Below, piece by piece: positions 44,804 to 54,235 of a DNA stretch of 64,000 bases (its first letter is position 1; the number at the start of each line of letters is the position of its first letter). The stretch is taken from NCBI GenBank assembly GCA_019279435.1, contig JAAALK010000286.1, forward strand, positions 43,833,712-43,897,711, in the 5' to 3' direction. Under the pieces are notes generated by a model. That model was not told where the DNA came from. It ran no database searches and saw only the letters and a program-made list of their open reading frames with translations. A program made the translations under genes and the position numbers. Source of the DNA: Zizania palustris. Its lineage: Eukaryota > Streptophyta > Magnoliopsida > Poales > Poaceae.

Positions 44804-46208
44804 CTAATCCTGGGAAGGAGGAGGCTGAGAATCATCAAGGCAATGACGACGGCGCTGGTACTGAAGAGGATATCCTGCTGAGGAAGATGAATCTAGCCGA
44901 TCAACTCGAGAAGAAAGAGTGTCAATCCTGGAGTTGATACGCTCTTGACCACCTTGAAGGTTCTGCAGATGGGAGGTGATTGCTTCCTGTCCTAAAGCCA
45001 TTTGATCCATCCTTGCATTTAACTGAAGAAAGCCAGCTGTCACTTGTTGAAGCACTTGATCAAAGAACTGAGTGGCATCCATACTAAAATAAGGAGAATG
45101 ACCAAAAGCACCAGATCTAGAGTCCTGTGGAGGAGCGAAAGAGCTGCTAGGAATGTCCTGAGGATGAGGCTGTCCTGCACCCACATCAGCTGGATCGGCG
45201 GCTGGAGCCAAAGGAGTAGCCGAGAAGCGAGGCCTATACTTAGAGTGAGTAATATCAATGCGCTCATTCACATTCCCTACTTTGCTCAAAATCAATCTCA
45301 TGATGAACGGAGCATAGTAGACTCCAAGAGTGAGGCTTCCCATTGAGAGTGCCATCTCATATAGCATCAACTGGATGACATCAAACCTCTTTCCAGTCAT
45401 CACTGCGTCCAGAAGAGTCCAAGCAACACCACAAATGGCATCATTGTTACCCAGACGAGGTAAAATGGAGTGCCGCAGGATGCGATGTGCCACACTATGA
45501 AGAGTCTTCATCCCAGTAACCCCTCCAATCTTGTGAGCTGCAGAAGGGATGTAGAATTGTGCCATCTCTTCTTCTGACAAAGGGGTTATGAGTAAACTCA
45601 TCATGCAATCTGAGGCCAGAAGAGAACCTTATGTCCCAAGCACTCTGAATTTCTTGCTTTGTAGCAATGCAGAAAATATCTCCAGTCATCCAAGTAAGAG
45701 AGTCACAAGTGGCGGGTATAAACACTGTGGCATAAAACTAATGGATGACATCCCAATTGAAATCTTGCTTTAAGCTCACTATTTTGTTAATACCAACATT
45801 TCCAAATATATTCCTGAGAGCTGCAGCCTCTCCACTCAGATCCCTCCAAGAAATCCACTTATGAGGAGCCAAAGAACGGTTCTCATAAGCAATGTTGTAT
45901 ACCTCTTTCTGAAACTTAGTGTGAAACCGCTGATCTGAGGTATCTCTTGGTCTGAGAAATTGGTTGTGATGGCGCAGACGAGCAAAATTCTCTTGATTCC
46001 GGACATCCACTTTGAATTCCAAAGATGCAAAAGGATCTTCACTAGCTGCCGGTGGCTGAGGAGCCAATTCCTCCTCATTCTCAGAGCTGTCATCCTCATA
46101 GGCAAAGTCCTCATCACTGTCATCTTGAAAGTGCCGGGATGATTGGCCACGGTCCTCGACAAATTTTGAGCGACGCTCATTTCCTTGAGAACGACCGGCG
46201 CAAGGCAT
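44804..46208 (-). pseudogene. Third ORF of element C (env-position protein), broken
   Basis: Downstream of pol, on the same strand, lies coding sequence of about 465 codons. It starts at the ATG at 46208 and is interrupted by an in-frame TAG (45740-45738, context VIH*FYAT) and a frameshift near 45,600, then runs to 44804. The N-terminal 70 residues are acidic and disordered (DDSDEDFAYEDDSSENEEEL). The middle (FHTKFQKEVYN, HKWISWRDL, SLKQDFNWDVIH, ITPLSEEEMAQFY) resembles the 'putative plant transposon protein' domain often annotated in grass retroelements. The C-terminal part has a Pro/Ser-rich linker and a predicted coiled coil (about 45,060-44,870; GQERINSRIDTLSSRVDRLD). No signal peptide or obvious fusion peptide was seen. 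Function unknown; the position matches the env-like ORF of some Sireviruses, but true envelope function is not supported. Confidence 0.75.
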
Positions 46209-46309
46209 GACTGAATCAACGATTTAACCATGATAAGATAAAAGATATGATTTGAGACAATCTATGAATTTGCTAGAGGGCAAAAGCATCAAAGAGCAAC
46301 GATGAGCAA

Positions 46310-46920
46310 AAGAGGTGCGGGATTTGGGAGGCCGGTCTGACCGAGGCAATTGGGCCGGTCTGACCACCAGTACATGGTCGGTCTGACCGCCCATTGCCAA
46401 CCGGTCTGACCGGCCTAGCAACCCGGGCACAAATCCCCTTTTGCACAAAATTTCTCTATATTCAAATTTGCCATATCAAATTGCATAGAGGCATGGGAAA
46501 TGGTACCACAAGGCTAGCAATTGAATTTAAAGAAGGATTTAGCCTTGGCAAGATGACATGCATGCCCATGAACAAGAACCCTAACCCTAGCCTCCAAGGG
46601 GATGAAATCAAGGGATTTAATCGGAGGAGATTCTTACCGGCAAGGGAAAATGAACTCGAGGTCGGACCGGCAAGAAGATCAATGAAACAAAGTTTTGAGG
46701 ATTGGGGGCAAGAGAGGAGGAGAGGAACTCGGTTTGAGAGAAGATGAATAATAGAAGGGAGAGAAAACTGAATAGAGAGGGGAGTTATATCCCTGCCCGA
46801 GCCCCGGTCTGACCGGCCATATAGGCCCGGTCGGACCGACTCAGCAAGGGCGGTCGGACCGACTCAGCAAGGGCGGTCGGACCGGCCAGGTAGACCCGGT
46901 CAGACCGACGGTACTAATGC
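46310..46920 (-). repeat. Two clusters of GGTC(T/G)GACC palindromes between pol and the third ORF
   Basis: Copies of CGGTCTGACCG / CGGTCGGACCG occur at about 46,330-46,420 and 46,800-46,915, the same motif as in the LTR. At 46,830-46,880 a 23-base unit (ACTCAGCAAGGGCGGTCGGA then CCG) is tandemly duplicated. The clusters bracket the start of the third ORF and could be its promoter region. Confidence 0.8.
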
Positions 46921-47365
46921 CCAGCCATTAAATTTCAAAGCACAAATGGAGCAAAAGTGAAAAATATAGCAAACTAATTTTGAAAAATTTCAGACTTTGC
47001 AGAAACCAAGTATAACTCCCAAGGTTTATAAACCATCAAGTTTTCAAATTTTTAAGTTCAAAAAGAGGCCATTTGCGGCCGCGGTTCTCAACACGTCCGA
47101 ACTCTTGTCCGAACTCTTGTCTGAACTTCAATTTTTTAAATATCTTTTGATAGGATGGATAAAGTTAAAACATTTGAATACGAAAAATGATCATATGATC
47201 CATCTCTACAAGTTTTGTTTTGGGCAAAAGTTCAAAATATGTCTTGAAATGAAACTATGGGAAAAATTCGATTTGACTTGAAAATAGAATTTTGAAGTTA
47301 CCAAAACTTCCAAATTTTGTTTTTCAACATATTTAGCAATTTCCAACATATAAGAGTAACCATAT

Positions 47366-47378
47366 ACTCCCCCTTAAT
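47366..47378 (-). other. Third polypurine-like copy in element C, just after pol
   Basis: ATTAAGGGGGAGT on the minus strand, about 120 bases after the pol stop. It resembles the functional tract at 44410-44423. Confidence 0.55.
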
Positions 47379-47499
47379 ATATAGCCTTAGGAAAACATAT
47401 AAGAGCACATGAACTTCAAATATGGTACTACAAGCATAAAAGCATACATATATGTCACACACGGATAGAAAAATCTAAAATTCACATATATGCATGATT

Positions 47500-50300
47500 T
47501 CAAGCCACATTTGAGAAGTCTATTATATTCAATTCATTCCTAAGCTTACAAAAGCGGGATTCATCAAGTGGTTTGGTAAAGATATCCGCTAATTGATCTT
47601 CGGTTCTTATGTGGCTAATGACAATGTCACCTTTGCCAACATGATCTCTTAGAAAGTGATGGCGAATATCAATATGCTTGGTTCTAGAGTGTTGGACGGG
47701 ATTGTTGGCAATTTTGACGGCACTATCATTGTCACAAAGGAGAGGGACATTTGAGAATTCTATTCCATAATCAAGCAAGGTTTGCCTCATCCAAAGTAAT
47801 TGAGCACAACAACTACCCGCGGAGACATATTCTGCCTCGGCGGTGGAAAGGGAAACAGAGTTTTGTTTCTTAGAGGCCCAAGAAACAAGAGACCTCCCAA
47901 GGAATTGACAGCCCCCAGAAGTGCTTTTTCGATCAACCTTGCAACCGGCATAGTCCGAGTCGGAATAGCCAATTAGCTCAAATTTTGCACCTTTGGGGTA
48001 CCACAAACCTATATGGATGGAATGTTTTAAATATCTTAGAATTCTCTTGACCACCATCAAATGACAATCTTTTGGTGTGGCTTGAAATCTAGCACACATG
48101 CAAACACTAAACATGATATCGGGCCTAGATGCGGTAAGATAGAGCAAACTACCAATCATGGATCTATATAATTTTTGATCTACCGGTTTACCTCTCTCAT
48201 TTAGGTCGAGATGTCCGTTGGTCGCCATAGCTGTATTGATAGGCTTAGCTTCCATCAATCCGAACCTTTTGAGAAGATCATGGATATACTTCGTTTGGCT
48301 CACAAAGGTTCCATTCTTGAGTTGCTTGACTTGAAGTACAAGGAAGAAACTCAATTCTCCTATCATGGACATCTCAAATTCCCTAGACATCATATCACCA
48401 AAAACTTTGCACAATTCTTCATTAGTAGAACCGAATATAATATCATCGACATAAATTTGACAAACAAAGAAATCATCATTAATTATTTTTGTAAACAAGG
48501 TAGTGTCAACTTTACCAATTTTAAAACCCTTTGAGAGGAGAAAATCTCTCAATCTTTCATACCAAGTTCTAGGAGCTTGTTTTAAACCATAGAGAGCTTT
48601 TGTGGAGTTTATAAACATGATTAGGATTTTTAGGATTCTCAAAGCCGGGTGGTTGTTCAACAAAAACTAGTTCAGCTATTTCACCATTCAAGAAAGCACT
48701 TTTCACATCCATTTGATATAACTTAATATCAAAACATGAAGCAAAAGCAAGTAAGATGCAAATAGCCTCTAGTCTAGCAACAGGAGCAAAGGTTTCACCA
48801 AAATCCAAACCTTCGACTTGAGTGAATCCTTGTGCTACCAATCTTGCCTTGTTTCTCACAACCAACCCGTTTTCATCTTGATTGTTTCTAAAAACCCACT
48901 TTGTTCCAATGACGTTGTGCTCCTTGGGTCTCTCCACCAATGTCCAAACCTTGTTTCTTTCAAAATTGTTAAGCTCCTCATGCATAGCATTTACCCAATC
49001 TGGGTCATTTAGAGCTTCATCTACATGTTTAGGCTCAATAGAAGAAACAAATGAGTAATGCTCACAAATAGAAGCAACATGAGATCTAGTTTGAACACCC
49101 TTACTAATGTCACCCAAGACTTGATCAATTGGGTGATCTTTTGCGGTGGCATTGTGAACCTTGGATGAAATGGTAGATGATTGATTTTTGACATCATCTT
49201 CATCAAGTTGAATCGCATTATGCGTAGCGGAAGTAGAAGCTTCAACTTAAGTGGAGGATGGAAGTTCATCATCTTCTTTAGGCTTGATGTCACCGATGGA
49301 CATGTTCTTCATTGCCCTTATCAAGCCTTCATCACCTACATGTTCTAGCCATCTCAATAAGGGTCCTATTCTTTCTTTCCACAACACCATTTTGTTGTGG
49401 TGAATAGGTGGCGGAAAGCTCATTCTTAATGCCGAGATCATCACAATAATCCTCAATATTTGTATTTTTAAACTCGGATCCATTGTCACTCCTTACTTTT
49501 ACAATAGAAAAGTTGAATTCATTTTGAGCCCGTTTTGCAAACTTTTTGAAAATCTCGGGGGTTTTAGCTTTGTCATGTAAAAAGAAAACCCAAGTAAATC
49601 TTGAGAAATCATCCACAATCACAAGACAAAAACTATTTCCTCCGATGCTTTTATAAGTTGTTGGACCAAATAAATCTATATGCAAAAGCTCCAATGGTCT
49701 AGAAGTAGACATGACGCTTTTGCTAGGATGAGAGCAAGCAACTTGCTTCCCCGCTTGACAAGCACTACAAAGTTTATCTTTTTCAATTTTTATATCTTTC
49801 AAACCAACAACCAAATCTCTTTTTGCAAGCTTGTTTAGTTGACTCATTCCCACATGAGCAAGCCTTCTATGCCAAAGCCAACCCAATGAGGTTTTTGCAA
49901 CCAAACAAGTTTTCAAATTAGCTTCATTAGAAGAGAGATCCACCAAATAGAGATTTCCAAAACGAAAACCTTTAAAAACTAAGGAGTTATCATGGATACT
50001 AGTTACAAATACTTCTTGAGGATTAAATGTGCATGAAAGGCCTAAATCACATAGTTGAGCTATAGACAATAAGTTGAAATTCAATGACTCAACTAGTGAA
50101 ACATTTGAAATGGAGAAATCATTTGAGATAGCAATTTTACCTAGACCCATTACCTTCCCTTTACTATTATCACCGAAGGTCACTCTTTCTTGATCTTTAG
50201 CTCCTACTTCAAATGACGTGAACATTTTCCTATCACTGGTCATATGTTGAGTGCACCCACTATCAAGCACCCAATGTGATCCTCCGGTGTGGTAGTTTAC
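47500..50300 (-). pseudogene. pol of element C: protease, integrase, reverse transcriptase, RNase H (broken)
   Basis: On the minus strand the first block (50300 to 49332) has the aspartic protease motif LDSGCTQHM, the GAG-pre-integrase region (HRRLAHVGM, C..C) and the integrase core (DLFGPT, VRSDNGSEF, QQNGVVERKNRTL). It then breaks at ARTCR, and the integrase C-terminus appears deleted. The next blocks (49489-49247, 49117-48569) give the linker and N-terminal RT (KWVFRNNQDENG, ARLVAQGFTQ, DVKSAFLNGEI). A frameshift near 48,600 leads to the last block (48663-47500), with LYGLKQAP, the RT catalytic YVDDIIFGST, and RNase H (GYSDSDYAG, STAEAEYVS, LADIFTKPLD). At least three breaks are seen, so no complete polyprotein is made. 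Confidence 0.92.
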
Positions 50301-50635
50301 CTTAGTACTGTTAGTACTCTAGTGTCTTGAGTCATTTGCTGTTTTAGCTAGTTTGCTTCCTGCCGAAATAACCGAGTGACTTGGTCCTGGGAGTGTTAGG
50401 CCCTCGCCAGTCGCTCCGGGCGTTTGTTAGCGCATGCATGCATGAACCTGTGAAGCCCGGTTCCTCAGCTGAGCACGTAGAGCAAGTATCGCATTAGAAG
50501 TACGTGGCTGAGTGCTCCGGGCATGCAGGCTAAGTTTGTTTCGCATTTTGTTTAAATTTCAAGAATCACGAAGAACGACGCTTGCTGTTGCGCCACCAAA
50601 CAGACTAAGTTTTTTGCTCCTACGTCAAAACCGAA
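50301..50635. other. Unexplained about 335-base segment replacing the gag-protease junction of element C
   Basis: Coding similarity to gag stops after CLMAKGS (about 50,640) and resumes at the protease lead-in HWVLDSGCTQH (about 50,290). The intervening DNA has no open frame in register, is GC-richer, and contains GCATGCATGCATG and a GCTGAGCACGTAG / CGTGGCTGAGTGC pair. It could be a foreign insertion or filler DNA at a deletion. Confidence 0.6.
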
Positions 50636-51797
50636 CAAGTACTTCCTTTTGCCATGAGACAAAAAGGAGAGTATAGTGATGGAGCTTCCGTTATTGCGAT
50701 CCCCACCATGTTCTTCTTTCTTGAGTTTGACTCACCACCGGAGTCGGAGCTTGAAGAAGAATCGGAGCTATCTTCATTTGAATCCCATTCTCCCACAAAT
50801 GCTTCATTTCTACCCTTTTTCTTGTTCAACTTCTTGAAGAGATTTTTCTTCCCATTCTTTTCTTTGTTCTTCTTTTGAGATTTATCATCTTCACTTTCTT
50901 GTTTGTTCGGGCATCTTGAGGCAAAATGACCCTTCTCATTACACTCATAACATCTTACATTCTTTAGGTTCCTTTTGGTTGACTTCTTGTCACCATTATT
51001 CTTGAATGAGCTTGAAGAGTTTCCTCTCTTTTTCATGAACCGGTTGAACTTTCTCACAAAAAGAGCCATCTCTTCATCCTCGGTATCACCATCACAATAG
51101 GTGTCTTCTTCTTCTTCACATTTCTTCTCAACATTGTCCTTCAAGGCAATGCTCTTCTTCTTGGATGAGGAGTGATCTTCGGAGCTTCCTTCAATTCTCT
51201 TGTTCTTGTAAATCTCATTCGTGTTAATAGTTCCCAAAAGTGTTGTGGGAGTCAAACTTGACATGTCCGAGTTGATAAGGAAGGTCAAGTCTCATACTTC
51301 TCGGGCAATGCTCTCAACATTTTTTGAGCAACTTCCAACTCCGTGTACTTCACTCCAACACCTTTGAGATCATTGACAATCACATTGAGTCTTGCATACA
51401 TATCATTGACACTTTCATTTGGCAACATGGTGAATGTTTCATAGTTGATCTTGAGGTAGTGTGACTTGGCATTGTTCACACTTGTTGTTCCATCATGTAT
51501 ATCTTGAAGTGTAGTCCAAATATCATGTGCCGTTGAAATATTGCTTATCCTATTGAATTCTTCGGCACACAAACAATTGAACAAGACATTTGTAGCTTGA
51601 GCATCGAGTTGCATATCTTTCTTGTTTTGATAGGTTAGATTCATCTTGTCTTCAACTTCAAAACCTAACTCAACAATACGCCAAATTTCAAAGCTCATGG
51701 CTTTGAGGTGAGCAGCTATACGAACTTTCCAAATAGAATAATTTGAGTCATCAAAGTAAGGACCTTTGCCTACGTTGTGAACCACCTCGTCGGACAT
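50620..51797 (-). pseudogene. gag of element C, split by a frameshift
   Basis: Starts at the ATG at 51797, about 50 bases after the primer site. The first 170 codons (to 51285) carry the copia gag domain: YSIWKVRIAAHL near the N-terminus, then DIWTTLQDIHDGT and MYARLNVIVNDL, ending ALPEKYET. The reading continues in another frame from 51288 (TFLINSDMSSL) to 50620. That part has a Lys/Glu-rich region, the CCHC zinc knuckle CYECNEKGHFASRC (about 50,920-50,960) and an acidic Ser-rich tail. Gag would form the particle and bind RNA. The frameshift near 51,286 separates the two halves. Confidence 0.9.
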
Positions 51798-51833
51798 CTT
51801 CTCTCTAGGCGGTAAAGCCTAACTTGAGAGACC

Positions 51834-51849
51834 AAGCTCTGATACCACT
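51834..51849 (-). promoter_or_regulatory. Primer-binding site of element C (initiator-Met tRNA)
   Basis: On the minus strand, directly after the LTR end CCTACA, the sequence AGTGGTATCAGAGCTTGG contains TGGTATCAGAGC, the exact complement of the plant initiator methionine tRNA 3' end. Confidence 0.92.
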
Positions 51850-53262
51850 TGTAGGATCGATGTACCGACTAGAGGGGGGGTGAATAGGCGGTTTTTAAAA
51901 CTAATTTAATTTTAGCTAAACAATAAGCAAGGACCTAAGGCAATGGTAGCAAACAGCTAGAACAAATAGTGCAACCTAAGATGGCAAGTAGATTACTCTA
52001 GAAAAGTAAGCTTGCACAATTTAACTTGGTCAAAATAAAAAGGGACAAGAGACAACCGAATTTTATCCCGAGGTTCGGAAATTTGCCAATTTCCTACGTC
52101 CTCGTTGAGGCGAGTTTCACTTGACCGCTCTCTTCACCAAGCCTCAGATTTCTCAAAGAGAAATTAGCTTGAAGATGAGCCGGCACTGGAAGTGCAACTC
52201 TCGGGCCTCGATCACTAGTGGTAGCTCTTCTCCACTCCGGATAGGCGAGCTCCAACCTTCACAACCTCCCGGGTCTCCTCCACAACCTTCTAGGAGAGAT
52301 CACCGGTTTCTTCTCCAAGCCGTCTAGGAGATGGCAATCTCCAAGAGTAACAAGCTGCAATCAAAGCTAGGAGAAGAGGATTAAGTGCCAAAATGCCAAT
52401 GCAATGCAATCAACTCAATCACTTGATCACCCTTTTTCTTCCCAACCTCACTAGTGCTCAAATTAGTGCTCAATGGTGGGAGAGACTCTCTTGTGCTCAA
52501 GTATGCTCAAATGAATGCCAAAAGTCTAGCCAAGGAGCTGTAGCAAGGGTTTATATAGCCACAACCCAAAAACTAGCCGTTACACGAGTTAGGTGGCTCT
52601 CTGCGCACTGTCGGTCTGACCGCCCATCTTGGGACGGTCTGACCGACCTCAACTGCAACGGCTAGAAAACTAGCCGTTTACTGATGTGACAGGACACCTC
52701 GGTCTGACCGGCCATGCTGGCCCGGTCGGACCGATAGTGCTCCCGTCGGCTCTATAAACCAGCAGTTTTCCAGTACTGCGCAACCTGGTCGGACCGACCC
52801 CCTGGCCGGTCGGACCGCCCAACTCCCGCCGGTCTGACCAGACCCATATGGTGGGTCAGACCGCCAGGGTCAGACAACTCCAACAAAAGCTGCATTTTGT
52901 TTTTCAAGGAAATTTGCCAAAATAGTAACTTTTGCAACAATCACACATGATCAAAAGATACTATATGCAATGCAATTTGGCATTTGAAAATCAACTCATA
53001 ACCAAGATGCAACCCCTCTTTATAGTACGGCAAAAACAAAATTTAAACCTAGCCTAATTTGATCGCTCCAAACACCTCGATCAATTTCTAGATTCCTTCA
53101 AACCTTTTGCCATAGCCTTTAAACGTCCAGATCTTCGGGTTTTCCATCTTGTGCTCTATTTGCGCGGGACCTACTCATTTCCTTCACACTTAATAAAAAT
53201 ATTAGTCCACAAACGCACGTTTATCATTAATTACCAAAACTCACATGGGGCCTAGATCTTCA
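51850..53262 (-). repeat. 5' LTR of element C
   Basis: 1413 bases, nearly identical to 42994-44409. Same TGAAGATC...GATCCTACA ends on the minus strand and same palindrome cluster at about 52,600-52,860. Followed by GGCGT, the right-hand target duplication. Confidence 0.95.
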
Positions 53263-53267
53263 GGCGT

Positions 53268-54193
53268 AGAGCCCCCCCAAACACAAACAAACCAAAGCCA
53301 TGCTTTGATCGTACCTTTACTTTTCATTTACTTTTATGTACCTCTTCGTGGGTTTTCCTGGAAGCCCTCCGTCCGCCACTACGGAACAATGGTAAGCCTT
53401 GGTACTTCGCCCATGAAGTCCCCGTTAATATACGTAACAGATTGCTATCGCCTTGTTACTTTGCCTGTGAAGTATCCGCTAATCTGCGTAAAAGATTACT
53501 ACCTTCGCCACCCGTGCAACACCTCGCAAATTTGGTCCTAAGGCCGAATTGGTACTTTGCATCATCCCTGTTGCAGGTTCGCACGTTCGGAGCCCCTTCG
53601 CCGGAGGTGTTCGGAGCTGAGAAATCGGTTCCGGAGGTCCCCAGGACACCCTTCGACAAGACCGTAGGCTTCGATAGCAGGCTTCGCCAGCACACTTCGT
53701 CGTGATAGGCTTCGCCACGAACATACTCCGCGCCAAGAGGAAGTTGCACCCGCGTGTGGCCTTCACGCCACCACTCTGTAATTCGCTCCATCAGAGACCG
53801 CATGCCGAACCCCATTGTTCGGAGGTGATCACCGTGTTCAGATCTGTTCGGAGTCTGCCTTCAGTCGGATCAGTCCGAACGCCGAAGCACCCTTCGGCGG
53901 AGCACTTCGCACCAGCCGCCGAAGGTACCCTTCGGTGCACCCTTCGCATCAGACTTCGAACCAGGAGGGCTCCGACTAGTTTGCTGATTTTAACCTGTTT
54001 AACCTATTTCTTTCGGCTAATTGGATTATTTCTTGTAATCTGGTTGCCTGGCGACTCCACCCCCCTTATCACTATTAAGGGTAGTCAGAACGCGGCGTCG
54101 GTGCTACGTCACTCTTAGGCCTGTCCCTAAGTATCCATGCACTTTTGGATCGCCGGACTAACCCAAGTGCGGGGCCACGTTTTCGTGTCAACA
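53268..54193 (+). repeat. Second part of the 5' LTR of element B
   Basis: Continues the LTR after element C. It aligns with the 3' LTR from about 62,130 to 63057 and ends GTGTCAACA. Dense CTTCGG/CCGAAG motifs. The U5-like end reads GGATCGCCGGACTAACCCAA, then a terminal GTGTCAACA. Confidence 0.92.
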
Positions 54194-54200
54194 CACTTTT

Positions 54201-54218
54201 TGGCGACTCCGCTGGGGA
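54201..54218 (+). promoter_or_regulatory. Primer-binding site of element B
   Basis: TGGCGACTCCGCTGGGGA starts seven bases after the LTR. It begins TGG, as required to pair with a tRNA CCA end, and is the site type found in Tat-lineage elements, probably for tRNA-Arg (tRNA identity from memory). Confidence 0.7.
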
Positions 54219-54235
54219 AGAGCTACGCCAACACG

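Larger units (their letters stand above)
42994..53262 (-). mobile_element. Element C: Sirevirus-type Ty1/copia retrotransposon with a third ORF
   Basis: Minus-strand element of 10,269 bases with LTRs 51850-53262 (5') and 42994-44409 (3'). It sits in the 5' LTR of B, flanked by GACGT (42989-42993) and GGCGT (53263-53267). An exact initiator-Met primer site lies inside the 5' LTR. Order on the minus strand is gag, pol (protease, integrase, RT, RNase H), a palindrome-rich spacer, an extra ORF, a polypurine tract, and the 3' LTR. Long LTRs, a gag zinc knuckle, multiple polypurine copies, palindromes and extra coding space after pol fit Sireviruses. Frameshifts, stops and internal losses make it defective, yet the LTRs are nearly identical. 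Confidence 0.92.

Noticed and set aside
44804..46208. Interpretation of the third ORF as a genuine viral envelope gene
   Set aside because: No signal peptide or fusion peptide is evident, and the best resemblance is to a plant transposon-associated domain.
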